Shown here piece by piece: positions 7,109 through 14,251 of a DNA stretch of 22,113 nt. The stretch comes from CAIOSQ01 sp041178225. GTDB lineage: Bacteria > Pseudomonadota > Alphaproteobacteria > CACIAM-22H2. Made by a program: the position numbers and the translations under genes. The stretch lies in NCBI GenBank assembly GCA_041178225.1, contig JBEGVV010000223.1, positions 1 to 22,113 on the forward strand, read 5' to 3'. The notes under the pieces were generated by a model. The model did not search any database, was not told the DNA's origin, and saw only the letters and a list, made by a program, of their open reading frames with translations. The stretch's first letter is position 1, and each line of letters starts with the position of its first letter.

Positions 7109-8146
7109 TCAGCGGAAGGTCTTGCGCGGGTCGAAGGCGTCGCGCACCGCCTCGCCCACGAACACCAGCAGGGAGAGCATGGCCGCGATCACGACGAAGG
7201 CCGAGATGCCGAGCCAGGGCGCCTGCAGGTTGTTCTTGCCCTGGGTGATCATCTCGCCGAGCGAGGGCGAGCCGGGCGGCAGGCCGAAGCCGAGGAAGTC
7301 CAGCGAGGAGAGCTGGACCATCGAGCCGGAGAGGATGAAGGGCATCATGCTCAGCGTCGCCACCATCGCGTTGGGCAGCACGTGGCGGAACATGATCGAC
7401 GCGTCGCCCGCCCCGAGCGCGCGCGCCGCGCGCACGTAGTCGAAGTTGCGCGCGCGCAGGAACTCCGCGCGCACGACGTCGACCAGCGCCATCCAGGAGA
7501 AGAGCAGCAGCAGCGCCAGCAGCCACCAGAAGCTCGGCTGGATGAAGGCCGAGAGGATGATCAGCAGGTAGAGGACGGGCATGCCGCCCCAGACCTCGAG
7601 GAAGCGCTGCACCGACAGGTCGACCCAGCCGCCGAAATATCCCTGCAGCGCGCCGACCACCACGCCGACGACCGAGCTGATCGCGGTCAGCGTGAGCCCG
7701 AACAGGACGGAGATCCGGAAGCCGTAGAGCAGCCGCGCCACGACGTCCCGGCCCTGGTCGTCCGTGCCCAGCCAGTGCGTGCGCGAGGGCGGCGCCGGGA
7801 AGGGCACGCCGAGGTCCTTGTCGACGCTCGCGTGGCCGAAGGGGATGGGTGGCCAGACGATCCAGCCCCTCTCCTCGATCGCGTTGCGCACGAAGGGGTC
7901 GCGGTAGTCGGCCTCGGTCTCGAAGTCGCCGCCGAAGGCCGTCTCCGGGTAGGCGACGAGGAAGGGCACGCGCAGCTGCCCCTCGTAGCGCACGAGCAGC
8001 GGCCGGTCGTTGGCGATCACCTCGGAGACGAGCGAGACGGCGAACAGCGCCAGGAAGATCCACAGCGACCAGAAGCCGCGGCGGTTCCGGCGGAAGTTCT
8101 CGAGGCGCCGGCGGTTGAGCGGCGACAGGCGGGCGGCGAGGCTCAT
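7109..8146 (-). CDS. yejE: Peptide ABC transporter permease YejE
   Basis: A 345-residue inner-membrane permease of the oligopeptide/nickel family. After a cytoplasmic N-terminus (LNRRRLENFRRNRRGFWSLW) and first helix comes a long periplasmic loop (about residues 45-130, including RPLLVRYEGQLRVPFLVAYPET), typical of YejE and longer than in DppC. HWLGTDDQGRDVVARLLYG and the following five helices form the transport core; the coupling EAA-like loop is ARALGAGDASIMFRHVLPNA. Its ATG overlaps the yejB stop by ATGA (8143-8146). With YejB it forms the membrane channel for peptides such as microcin C or, as shown for Agrobacterium YejBEF, muropeptides; which applies here is not shown by sequence. Confidence 0.95.
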   Translation of the reverse strand: MSLAARLSPLNRRRLENFRRNRRGFWSLWIFLALFAVSLVSEVIANDRPLLVRYEGQLRVPFLVAYPETAFGGDFETEADYRDPFVRNAIEERGWIVWPPIPFGHASVDKDLGVPFPAPPSRTHWLGTDDQGRDVVARLLYGFRISVLFGLTLTAISSVVGVVVGALQGYFGGWVDLSVQRFLEVWGGMPVLYLLIILSAFIQPSFWWLLALLLLFSWMALVDVVRAEFLRARNFDYVRAARALGAGDASIMFRHVLPNAMVATLSMMPFILSGSMVQLSSLDFLGFGLPPGSPSLGEMITQGKNNLQAPWLGISAFVVIAAMLSLLVFVGEAVRDAFDPRKTFR

Positions 8147-9243
8147 CCGCGCCCCGCGAAGTCGATGCGCGGGTCGACCAGCGTGTAGGTCAGGTCGCCC
8201 ACGATCTTCATCACCAGCCCCATGAGGGTGAAGACGTAGAGCGTCGCGAACATGACCGGGTAGTCGCGGTTGATGGCGGCCTCCCAGCCAAGCTGGCCGA
8301 GGCCGTCGAGCGAGAAGATCACCTCGATCAGCAGCGACGAGGTGAAGAACACGCCGATGAACGCCGCCGGGAAGCCCGCGATCACGATCAGCATGGCGTT
8401 GCGGAAGACATGGCCGTAGAGCACGCGCCGCTCGGGCAGGCCCTTGGCGCGGGCGGTGACGACGTACTGCTTGCCGATCTCGTCGAGGAAGGAGTTCTTG
8501 GTGAGGATGGTCAGGCCCGCGAAGCCGCCGACCACCATCGCCGTCACCGGCAGCACCATGTGCCAGAGGTAGTCCGCGGCCTGCTGCAGCGGCGTCATCG
8601 AGGCGAAGCCCTCCGAGACCAGGCCGCGCAGCGGGAAGAGCTTGAGGAAGCCACCGCCGGCGAAGAGCACGATCAGCATGACGCCGAAGAGGAAGCCGGG
8701 GATCGCGTTGCCCGCGATCACGATGCCGGAGGTCCAGACGTCGAAGGCCGAGCCGTCGCGGATCGCCTTGCGCACGCCGAGCGGGATCGAGATCAGGTAG
8801 ACGATCAGCGTCGTCCACAGCCCGAGCGAGATCGACACCGGCAGCTTGTCGACGACGAGGTCGACGACGTCGCGCCCCTTGAAGTAGGAGCGGCCGAGGT
8901 CGAAGGTCGCGTAGCGCGCCATCATCATGGCGAAGCGCTCGCCGACCGGGCGGTCGAAGCCGAATTGCCGCTCGAGGTCGCGGATGATCTCCGGGTCGAT
9001 GCCGCGCCCGGCGCGGCTGCGCTCGTCGCCGCCCTGTCCCGGCGCCCCGCCCTGCCCCTGGATGTCGCCCGCCCCGGCGCCGGTGAAGCGCGCCGTGGCG
9101 TCGGTGTTGAGGCCCCTGATCTGCGCGACCACGACGTCGATCGGCCCGCCCGGCGCGGCCTGCACGATCGCGAAGTTGATGACCATGATCGCGAGCAGCG
9201 TCGGGACCACGAGCAGCAGGCGGCGGACGATGTAGGCGCCCAA
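8143..9243 (-). CDS. yejB: Peptide ABC transporter permease YejB (TTG start)
   Basis: A 366-residue inner-membrane permease, partner of YejE. It begins with the first helix GAYIVRRLLLVVPTLLAIMV, then APGGPIDVVVAQIRG. A Gly/Gln-rich hydrophilic insert (about residues 44-85) comes before the LERQFGFDRPVGERF region; a similar insert is usual in alphaproteobacterial YejB. The core helices and coupling loop (YVVTARAKGLPERRVLYGHVFRNAM) are intact, ending DPRIDFAGRG. The start is a TTG at 9243: an in-frame stop lies two codons upstream, and the next in-frame ATG (residue 20) would delete half of the first membrane helix. A GGGGGC is the only weak ribosome site, so yield may depend on coupling to yejA, whose stop is 35 bases away. 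Confidence 0.94.
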   Translation of the reverse strand: MGAYIVRRLLLVVPTLLAIMVINFAIVQAAPGGPIDVVVAQIRGLNTDATARFTGAGAGDIQGQGGAPGQGGDERSRAGRGIDPEIIRDLERQFGFDRPVGERFAMMMARYATFDLGRSYFKGRDVVDLVVDKLPVSISLGLWTTLIVYLISIPLGVRKAIRDGSAFDVWTSGIVIAGNAIPGFLFGVMLIVLFAGGGFLKLFPLRGLVSEGFASMTPLQQAADYLWHMVLPVTAMVVGGFAGLTILTKNSFLDEIGKQYVVTARAKGLPERRVLYGHVFRNAMLIVIAGFPAAFIGVFFTSSLLIEVIFSLDGLGQLGWEAAINRDYPVMFATLYVFTLMGLVMKIVGDLTYTLVDPRIDFAGRG

Positions 9244-9278
9244 GGCTCAGCGCCCCCGGCCGCGCTGCGGGGCGGCGC

Positions 9279-11114
9279 TCACCGCCCCTGCGCCCGCTTG
9301 TCGCGCAGCGCCGCGTCGCGCTGCGGGTCGATCCACCACACGGAGGGCAGGTAGCCCACGCGCGGCGTGACCGCCGGACGCGCGAACCTGTCCCAGTAGG
9401 CGACGCGGTCGACGCGGGTATGCCAGTGCGGCACGACGAGGAAGGACCATTGCAGCGCGCGGTCGAGGGCGCGCGTGCGTGTCACGAGCGCGGCGCGGTC
9501 GGGCGCCGAGATCAGCGCCTCCACCAGCTGGTCGATGGCCTCGTTCTTCAGCCCCGCGAGGTTGCCGGAGCCGACGATGTCGGCCTTGGCGGAGTTCCAG
9601 TAGTTGCGCTGCTCGTTGCCCGGAGAGTCGGAGGCGCCGAAGACGGTCACCGTCATGTCGAAGTCGAATTCCTCGAGGCGGCGCTGGTACTGCGCCGTGT
9701 CGACGAGCCGGGTCTGGGCCTGGATGCCGAGGCGCTTGAGGTTCTCGAGGTAGGGCAGCGCGATGCGCTCGAACAGGCCGCCCTGGTTGAGCAGGATGTC
9801 GAAGCGGAAGGGGCGGCCCCGCTGGTCGACCAGCACGCCGTCCTTCACCTGCCAGCCGGCCTCGCGCAGCAGGCGGGTCGCCACGCGCAGGCTGTCGCGC
9901 AGGTTCCCGCTGCCGTCGGTGCGCGGTGGCTGGTACTCCTCGGTGAAGACGCGCGGCGGCAGCTGCGCGCGCAGCGGCTCGAGCAGCGCGAGTTCCCCGG
10001 CGTCGGGCAGGCCGCGCGCGGAGAGCTCCGAGTTGTCGAAGTAGCTGCGCGTGCGGGCATAGGCGCCGAAGAAGAGCTGGCGGTTCGACCACTCGAAGTC
10101 GAAGGCATGGGCGAGCGCCTCGCGCACGCGCGCGTCGCGGAACTGCTCGCGGCGCAGGTTCATGACGAAGCCCTGCATGCCGTTGGTGCGCTCCTCGGCG
10201 ATCTCCTCCTTGCGGTAGAGGCCGCGCTCGAGGCCCGGGCCCTCGTAGCGCGTCGCCCAGGCAAGCGCCTGGTTCTCCTGCCGGATGTCGTATTCGCCGG
10301 CCTTGAACGCCTCCAGCGCCACGGTCGGGTCGCGGTACCAGTCGTAGCGCATGGCGTCGAAGTTGTTGTGCCCGCGGCGCACCGGCAGGTCGCGGCCCCA
10401 GTAGTCGGGCACGCGGCGCAGGGTGACGAAGCGCCCCGCCTCGAAGGCGTCGACGCGCAGCGGGCCCGAGCCGAGCTGCGGCTCGAGCGAGGGGCGCGAG
10501 AAGTCGCGCGACGCCCACCATGCCTTCGAGAAGACCGGCAGCTCGCCCACGATCAGCGGCAGCTCGCGGTTGGTCGCGTCGGAGAACGTGAAGCGCACGG
10601 CGCGCGGGCCGATCACCTCGACCGCGCGCACGCCGCCATAGTAGGAGCGGAAGAAGGGATGGCCCTTGGTGCGGATCGTCTCGAAGGTCCAGGCGACGTC
10701 CTCGGCCGTGATCGGCGAGCCGTCGTGGAAGCGCGCCTCGGGGCGGAGGTGGAAGACGATCCAGCCGCGGTCGGCCGGCAGCTCCACGCTCTCGCAGACC
10801 AGGCAGTACTTGGAGAAGGGCTCGTCGGCGGAGCTCGCCATCAGCGTGTCGATGGTCGCGCTCGCCACCCCGGCGGGGACGCCGCCGAGGATCCAGCTGT
10901 TGAAGCTGTCGAAGGTGCCCACCGCGTGGAACCGCACCTCGCCGCCCTTCGGGGCGTCGGGGTTGGCGTAGTCGAAATGCCGGAACTCCGGCCCGTATTT
11001 CAGGTCGCCATGCATGGCGATGCCATGGGCGCGCGCGGGCTGGGCGGTGGCCATGGACGGGGCGAGGCCCGCGCTCGCGATGCCGATCGCCGTGATCAGG
11101 GCCAGAAGACGCAT
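9279..11114 (-). CDS. yejA: Periplasmic peptide-binding protein YejA
   Basis: A 611-residue extracytoplasmic solute-binding protein of family 5 (SBP_bac_5). An N-terminal signal peptide is clear: MRLLALITAIGIASAGLAPS, then MATAQPARAHG with Ala-x-Ala-like cleavage positions near residues 24-30 and no lipobox cysteine. The mature protein begins with the YejA hallmark LKYGPEFRHFDYANPDAPKGG. Later family features include SFNSWILGG, GSPITAEDVAWTFETI, GSGPLRVDAFEAGRFVTLRR and NGMQGFVMNLRR. It should capture peptides in the periplasm and pass them to YejBE. The ATG at 11114 was chosen over an upstream in-frame start at 11171 because it begins the signal peptide and has GGAGCGG just before it. It heads the yejABEF set. 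Confidence 0.95.
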   Translation of the reverse strand: MRLLALITAIGIASAGLAPSMATAQPARAHGIAMHGDLKYGPEFRHFDYANPDAPKGGEVRFHAVGTFDSFNSWILGGVPAGVASATIDTLMASSADEPFSKYCLVCESVELPADRGWIVFHLRPEARFHDGSPITAEDVAWTFETIRTKGHPFFRSYYGGVRAVEVIGPRAVRFTFSDATNRELPLIVGELPVFSKAWWASRDFSRPSLEPQLGSGPLRVDAFEAGRFVTLRRVPDYWGRDLPVRRGHNNFDAMRYDWYRDPTVALEAFKAGEYDIRQENQALAWATRYEGPGLERGLYRKEEIAEERTNGMQGFVMNLRREQFRDARVREALAHAFDFEWSNRQLFFGAYARTRSYFDNSELSARGLPDAGELALLEPLRAQLPPRVFTEEYQPPRTDGSGNLRDSLRVATRLLREAGWQVKDGVLVDQRGRPFRFDILLNQGGLFERIALPYLENLKRLGIQAQTRLVDTAQYQRRLEEFDFDMTVTVFGASDSPGNEQRNYWNSAKADIVGSGNLAGLKNEAIDQLVEALISAPDRAALVTRTRALDRALQWSFLVVPHWHTRVDRVAYWDRFARPAVTPRVGYLPSVWWIDPQRDAALRDKRAQGR

Positions 11115-11152
11115 GTCCGCTCCGCGGGTTCGAGGCGGGGAAAGTGTGGAGA

Positions 11153-11180
11153 GCCGCCCCCCTCCCGGCAAGGGGGCCGC
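11153..11180 (-). terminator. GC-rich hairpin between hisN-type gene and yejA
   Basis: On the minus strand, GGCCCCCT and AGGGGG(G)CGGC can pair with one bulge around a TGCCGGG loop. It lies in the 91-base gap downstream of the phosphatase stop and upstream of the yejA start. No T-run follows (CTCTCCACACTTTCC), so it may attenuate rather than end transcription. TTGCCG within it, 17 bases from CACACT, is a weak promoter candidate for yejA. Confidence 0.25.
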
Positions 11181-11205
11181 GCCCGGGCCGCCCGCCAGGC
11201 CGGCC

Positions 11206-11982
11206 TCAGCCGTTCAGGACGGAAAGCGCCGCGCGATGCATGCGCGCGTCGCCCGCGAGCACGACGCGACCATCGTTGTGCAGTCCGAGCGGCGCGCCGC
11301 CCCAGTCGCTGATGACGCCGCCGGCGCCCTCGGCCACCGGCACCAGCGCCGCCCAGTCGTAGACCTTGAGCTGGGCCTCGACCACGAGGTCGGCCCAGCC
11401 GCTCGCGACCAGGCCGTAGCCGTGGCAGTCGTTGCCGAAGATGGGGAACTTCACCTGATCGTGCAGGCGGTCGAAGCCGTCCCAGTCGCGGCCGGTGAAC
11501 ATGTAGGGCGAGGTGGCGTAGAGCACCGCGTCGGCGAGCCGCGTGCAGGCGCGCGTGCGGCAGGGCTTGCCGTTGTGGGTGCTGGCCTCGCCTGCCACGC
11601 CGACCCAGCGGTCGTCGGCGGCCGGGCAGTCGATCACCCCGACCACCGGCTTGCCGTCGCGGCAAAGCGCCACGAGCGCCCCGAAGAGGGGGCGTCCGGT
11701 GACGAAGGACTTCGTCCCGTCGATCGGGTCGAGGACCCAGACATGGCTGGCATCGGGCCGGTCGACGCCCCACTCCTCGCCGATGATCCCGTGCCCGGGG
11801 AACTCGGCCCGGATGATCTCGCGCATCACGCGTTCCGACTCGCGGTCGGCGATCGTCACCGGCGAGGCGTCCGACTTGGTCTCGGTGTCGGGATCGTTGC
11901 GGAAATAGCGGAGCGCGATCGGCCGCGCCGCGTCGGCGAGGCGGAGGGCGAGCGACTTGAAGCGCTGGAGTTCGGCGGTCAT
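11206..11982 (-). CDS. hisN: Histidinol-phosphatase of the inositol monophosphatase family (HisN-type)
   Basis: A 258-residue cytoplasmic Mg2+-dependent phosphatase. The metal-binding motifs are complete: E69/E70 in IIGEEWG, D85-x2-D88-G-T in VWVLDPIDGTKSF, and the C-terminal motif VYDWAALVPVAEGAGG containing the third aspartate. Within the superfamily, the substitutions around GEEWGVDRP, FVTGRPLFGALVAL and the spacing to YGLVASGWADLVVEAQLKVYDW resemble the histidinol-phosphatases used by many alphaproteobacteria in place of the HisB-N phosphatase. The reaction would be L-histidinol phosphate to L-histidinol, the penultimate step group of histidine synthesis. Inositol-phosphatase or other sugar-phosphatase activity cannot be ruled out. 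The ATG at 11982 has only a weak ribosome site. It follows the PAS gene by 35 bases on the same strand. Confidence 0.85.
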   Translation of the reverse strand: MTAELQRFKSLALRLADAARPIALRYFRNDPDTETKSDASPVTIADRESERVMREIIRAEFPGHGIIGEEWGVDRPDASHVWVLDPIDGTKSFVTGRPLFGALVALCRDGKPVVGVIDCPAADDRWVGVAGEASTHNGKPCRTRACTRLADAVLYATSPYMFTGRDWDGFDRLHDQVKFPIFGNDCHGYGLVASGWADLVVEAQLKVYDWAALVPVAEGAGGVISDWGGAPLGLHNDGRVVLAGDARMHRAALSVLNG

Positions 11983-12017
11983 CGGCGGGGCGATAAGGCC
12001 ACGCCGCACCGCCGATC

Positions 12018-12539
12018 TCAAGCGCCGAGGGCGCGCTGGCGGTGGAAGGACATCACGCCGAGCAGGTGGCTGGCGGGTGCCGCGCCATCGGAGACGGGCA
12101 GGAGCAGGCAGCGGAAGACGACGTCCCCGCCCGCGGGGGAGCGCCAGCGGCCAGTCTCCTCGATCGGCACCAGCAGCTCGGCGACCGAGCGCTGCACGAA
12201 GGCGGCGCGGGAAAGCGCGTCCTCGGGCCAGGCCTGGGCAAGGCTGCGCCCCTTGGGGTCGAGGCCCAGCGCCTGGCAGGTGATCGGCGCCGCCCATTCG
12301 AAGCGGTTCGCCTCGGGGCCCTGGGCCGAGCAGCGGAGCAGGAAGAGGTGCTTCCAGAAATCCGGCGCCGGCGCGGCGGCGATGTCCTGGCGGGACGGCG
12401 CGCGGCGGTCGCCGGCGAGGTCCTGCCACCAGAGCAGCGCGAGGCCGCAGGTGCGGCGCTCCGTGCCGTCGAGCCGCGGCAGCGCCGGAAGCGGGATGGT
12501 GGCGTCGAGGTTCAGTCCGGCGGTGATCGCTTGCGTCAT
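12018..12539 (-). CDS. PAS_5-type (PAS-like sensory) domain protein
   Basis: A 173-residue soluble protein resembling the PAS_5 group that is numerous in alphaproteobacteria. The pattern LALLWWQDLAGDRRAPSRQDI, then FWKHLFLLRCS and FEWAAPITCQALGLDPKGRSL, matches the usual start of that domain (W-x2-L-x-G-x3-P-x-R-x-D), and FRCLLLPVSDGAAPASHLLGVMSF matches its final beta strands. No output domain, membrane helix or signal peptide is present, so it may sense a ligand and act through protein contacts. The ATG at 12539 is chosen because GGGAAGGA lies about 4 bases upstream; an earlier in-frame start at 12602 adds a tail with no family similarity. It is the first of the minus-strand run leading into the phosphatase and yejABEF genes. 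Confidence 0.8.
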   Translation of the reverse strand: MTQAITAGLNLDATIPLPALPRLDGTERRTCGLALLWWQDLAGDRRAPSRQDIAAAPAPDFWKHLFLLRCSAQGPEANRFEWAAPITCQALGLDPKGRSLAQAWPEDALSRAAFVQRSVAELLVPIEETGRWRSPAGGDVVFRCLLLPVSDGAAPASHLLGVMSFHRQRALGA

Positions 12540-12598
12540 GTTCCTTCCCGTAGCTGCTCCGGCGCGGTCGATTCGCGCCTGCCACGGGCAATCTCGTC

Positions 12599-12621
12599 GC
12601 AAGCCGTTAAGCGAGGCTTGC
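12599..12621. repeat. Inverted repeat GCAAGCC-N9-GGCTTGC upstream of the PAS gene
   Basis: Perfect 7-base arms (12599-12605 and 12615-12621) with a 9-base AT-richer centre (GTTAAGCGA). It lies 60 to 82 bases before the PAS gene start and just past the cycM terminator. This is a reasonable operator position. No convincing -35/-10 pair is visible near it. Confidence 0.45.
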
Positions 12622-12650
12622 CGTCCGGCGGAGGCTCGCCCTGAACGAAG

Positions 12651-12676
12651 AAGGGCGGCCCCGCGGGACCGCCCTT
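12651..12676 (-). terminator. Rho-independent terminator of cycM
   Basis: On the minus strand AAGGGCGG pairs with CCGCCCTT, an 8-base perfect outer stem. It continues through one mismatch or bulge into CCC/GGG around a 3-base GCG loop. It starts 28 bases after the cycM stop and is followed on that strand by CTTCGTTC, moderately T-rich. AAGGGCGG hairpins of this form are common terminators in alphaproteobacteria. Confidence 0.75.
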
Positions 12677-12704
12677 CGATGGGGAGCCGGTGTCTTCCCG
12701 GCGC

Positions 12705-13271
12705 TCAGGGCAGCGGCGCCGGCGAGTCGGACTGGCCGCGCAGGTAGGCGATGAGGTTCGCGCGGTCCTGCGCCGAGCGCAGCCCGGCATAGGCCATCAG
12801 CGTGCCGTTCATGTAGGCCTTCGGGTTGGCGAGGAAGGCGTTGACGTTCTCGTAGGTCCACTTGCCGTCGTCGCCGGCCTGCTTGGCCGAGGCCTGGAGG
12901 GCCTGCGAGTACTTGAAGGTCTCGTTGCGTCCCTTCTGGGCGGCCATGACGTTCCAGAGGTTCGGGCCGACCGCGTTGCGTCCGCCCTTGTCGAAGCTGT
13001 GGCAGGAGGCGCACTGGCGCTGGGCGACGGTCTTGCCGGCGTCGGCCGACGCGGAGGCGAGGAGCGGCGCGACCGGGTCGGGCTTCGGCGCGGCGGCCGG
13101 CGCGGCGCCAGCCGCGGGCGCGGCGGCCACGGCGCTGGTGTCGATCGCGAAGGCGTTCTTCTCGAGCTTGGTCGGATGGATCAGCGCGTTGCCGGCGTAG
13201 CCGATCACCGTCGTCGTCAGCAGCGCGAGCAGGAACGCGCCGGCGATCTTGTTGAACTCGAACGAATCCAT
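12705..13271 (-). CDS. cycM: Membrane-anchored cytochrome c, CycM type
   Basis: A 188-residue protein in three parts. Residues 8-30 (KIAGAFLLALLTTTVIGYAG) are an uncleaved membrane anchor; residues 45-70 are an Ala/Pro-rich periplasmic linker; residues 75-182 form a class I cytochrome c domain. The haem site is C87-A-S-C90-H91, and the distal ligand is probably M159 in NGTLMAYAG. The anchored form with this linker matches CycM/c552 of rhizobia, which carries electrons from the bc1 complex to an aa3 oxidase. The ATG at 13271 has GAGG 8 bases upstream. It is divergent from kdsB, has its own promoter at 13332-13360 and terminator at 12651-12676, and is probably transcribed alone. Confidence 0.93.
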   Translation of the reverse strand: MDSFEFNKIAGAFLLALLTTTVIGYAGNALIHPTKLEKNAFAIDTSAVAAAPAAGAAPAAAPKPDPVAPLLASASADAGKTVAQRQCASCHSFDKGGRNAVGPNLWNVMAAQKGRNETFKYSQALQASAKQAGDDGKWTYENVNAFLANPKAYMNGTLMAYAGLRSAQDRANLIAYLRGQSDSPAPLP

Positions 13272-13331
13272 TTCAGCCTCGGGATTGTGCCCTGCACGAA
13301 GATCCTTCGCGGGGACGCGGAAAGCGCGCGC

Positions 13332-13360
13332 AATATGCCCAAGCGCCGCCGGCGCTTCAA
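13332..13360 (-). promoter_or_regulatory. Sigma-70-type promoter of cycM
   Basis: On the minus strand TTGAAG (13360-13355) is separated by exactly 17 bases from CATATT (13337-13332). Transcription would start near 13325, giving a leader of about 54 bases to the cycM ATG. The spacer contains a perfect inverted repeat (see 13341-13357). Confidence 0.6.
13341..13357. repeat. Perfect palindrome AAGCGCC-gcc-GGCGCTT inside the cycM promoter
   Basis: Seven-base perfect arms with a 3-base centre, lying between the -10 element and the -35 element of the cycM promoter and overlapping three bases of the -35. A dimeric repressor bound here would block RNA polymerase, so this is a good operator candidate. 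Confidence 0.55.
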
Positions 13361-13389
13361 CACGAACCGCGCCCCGGCCGCCGCGCGAC

Positions 13390-13417
13390 TTGCCTTGGCG
13401 GCGGAAGGGTTTATGGT
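13390..13417 (+). promoter_or_regulatory. Candidate kdsB-pheA promoter
   Basis: TTGCCT (13390-13395) and TATGGT (13412-13417) are 16 bases apart on the plus strand, about 75 bases before the kdsB ATG. Both elements are fair matches. It is the only good pair I see in this 221-base divergent gap on that strand. Confidence 0.4.
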
Positions 13418-13492
13418 CCGCGCGCCCTACAGGCCCGGAGCCGCGAGGCCGCGACAATCCGCCGCAGCCCCGATGCCGTCCCGACGAGACCC

Positions 13493-14248
13493 ATGTCCAG
13501 CCGCCCCAGGAACCCGCTGATCCTCGTGCCGGCCCGGCTCGCCTCCACGCGGCTGCCGGACAAGCCGCTCGCCGACATCCATGGCGAGGCGATGATCGTC
13601 CATGTCTGGCGACGCGCGATGGAGGCCGGGATCGGCCCCGTCGTCGTCGCCGCGGCCGAGCCGGCCATCGTCGCGGCCATCGAGGCCGCGGGCGGGCGGG
13701 CCGTGCTGACCGATCCCGCCCATCCCTCCGGCTCGGACCGGATCCACGAGGCCCTGCTGCGCGTGGACCCCGAGGGGCGGCACGACGCGATCGTCAACGT
13801 CCAGGGCGACCTGCCGACCATCGCGCCGGAGACGATCCGCGCGTCGCTCGAGCCGCTCGAGGCGCCCGAGGCGGACATCGCGACGCTCGTCGCGGAGATC
13901 GTCCGCGACGACGAGCGCGCCAACCCCAACGTGGTGAAGGCGATCCTGTCGATGCGCGACGAGGCGCGCCGGATCGGCCGCGCCCTCTACTTCACGCGGG
14001 CGACGGCGCCGACCGGCCCCGGCCCGCTCTTCCACCATATCGGCCTCTACGCCTATCGCCGCGCCGCGCTGACGCGCTTCGTGGCCCTGCCTCCCGCGCC
14101 GCTGGAGCGGCGCGAGCGCCTCGAGCAGCTGCGCGCGCTCGAGGCCGACATGCGCATCGACGCCATCGTCGTCGACGCGGTGCCGCTCGGCGTCGACACG
14201 CCCGAGGACCTCGAGCGCGCGCGCCAGATGCTCAAGCCCGGAAGCTGA
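13493..14248 (+). CDS. kdsB: 3-deoxy-manno-octulosonate cytidylyltransferase KdsB
   Basis: A 251-residue cytoplasmic enzyme that joins Kdo to CMP (from CTP), activating it for lipopolysaccharide core synthesis. Family motifs are in place: the nucleotide-binding P-A-R-L-A-S-T-R-L-P-D-K-P-L near residues 13-26, DPAHPSGSDRIHEAL near 74-88, VNVQGDLPTI at 101-110, FHHIGLYAYRR, and GVDTPEDLERAR near the end. QGD with LPTI rather than QGDEP is the usual alphaproteobacterial form. Length is normal for the family. It is 3 bases ahead of pheA and certainly in the same operon. The cycM/kdsB/pheA order is, to my knowledge, conserved in many alphaproteobacteria. Confidence 0.95.
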   Translation: MSSRPRNPLILVPARLASTRLPDKPLADIHGEAMIVHVWRRAMEAGIGPVVVAAAEPAIVAAIEAAGGRAVLTDPAHPSGSDRIHEALLRVDPEGRHDAIVNVQGDLPTIAPETIRASLEPLEAPEADIATLVAEIVRDDERANPNVVKAILSMRDEARRIGRALYFTRATAPTGPGPLFHHIGLYAYRRAALTRFVALPPAPLERRERLEQLRALEADMRIDAIVVDAVPLGVDTPEDLERARQMLKPGS

Positions 14249-14251
14249 CCC

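Noticed and set aside
7104..8063. Upstream extension of the yejF frame
   Set aside because: The extension is Arg-rich translation of the yejE gene in another frame. ATPase homology and the GAGGAGG site begin at 7097-7110.
11115..11171. Upstream in-frame start for yejA
   Set aside because: It would put 19 residues in front of a normal Sec signal peptide; the ATG at 11114 has its own ribosome site.
13272..13492. Possible small RNA or riboswitch in the cycM/kdsB gap
   Set aside because: The gap is explained by two divergent promoters and one operator-like palindrome; I see no known riboswitch core.
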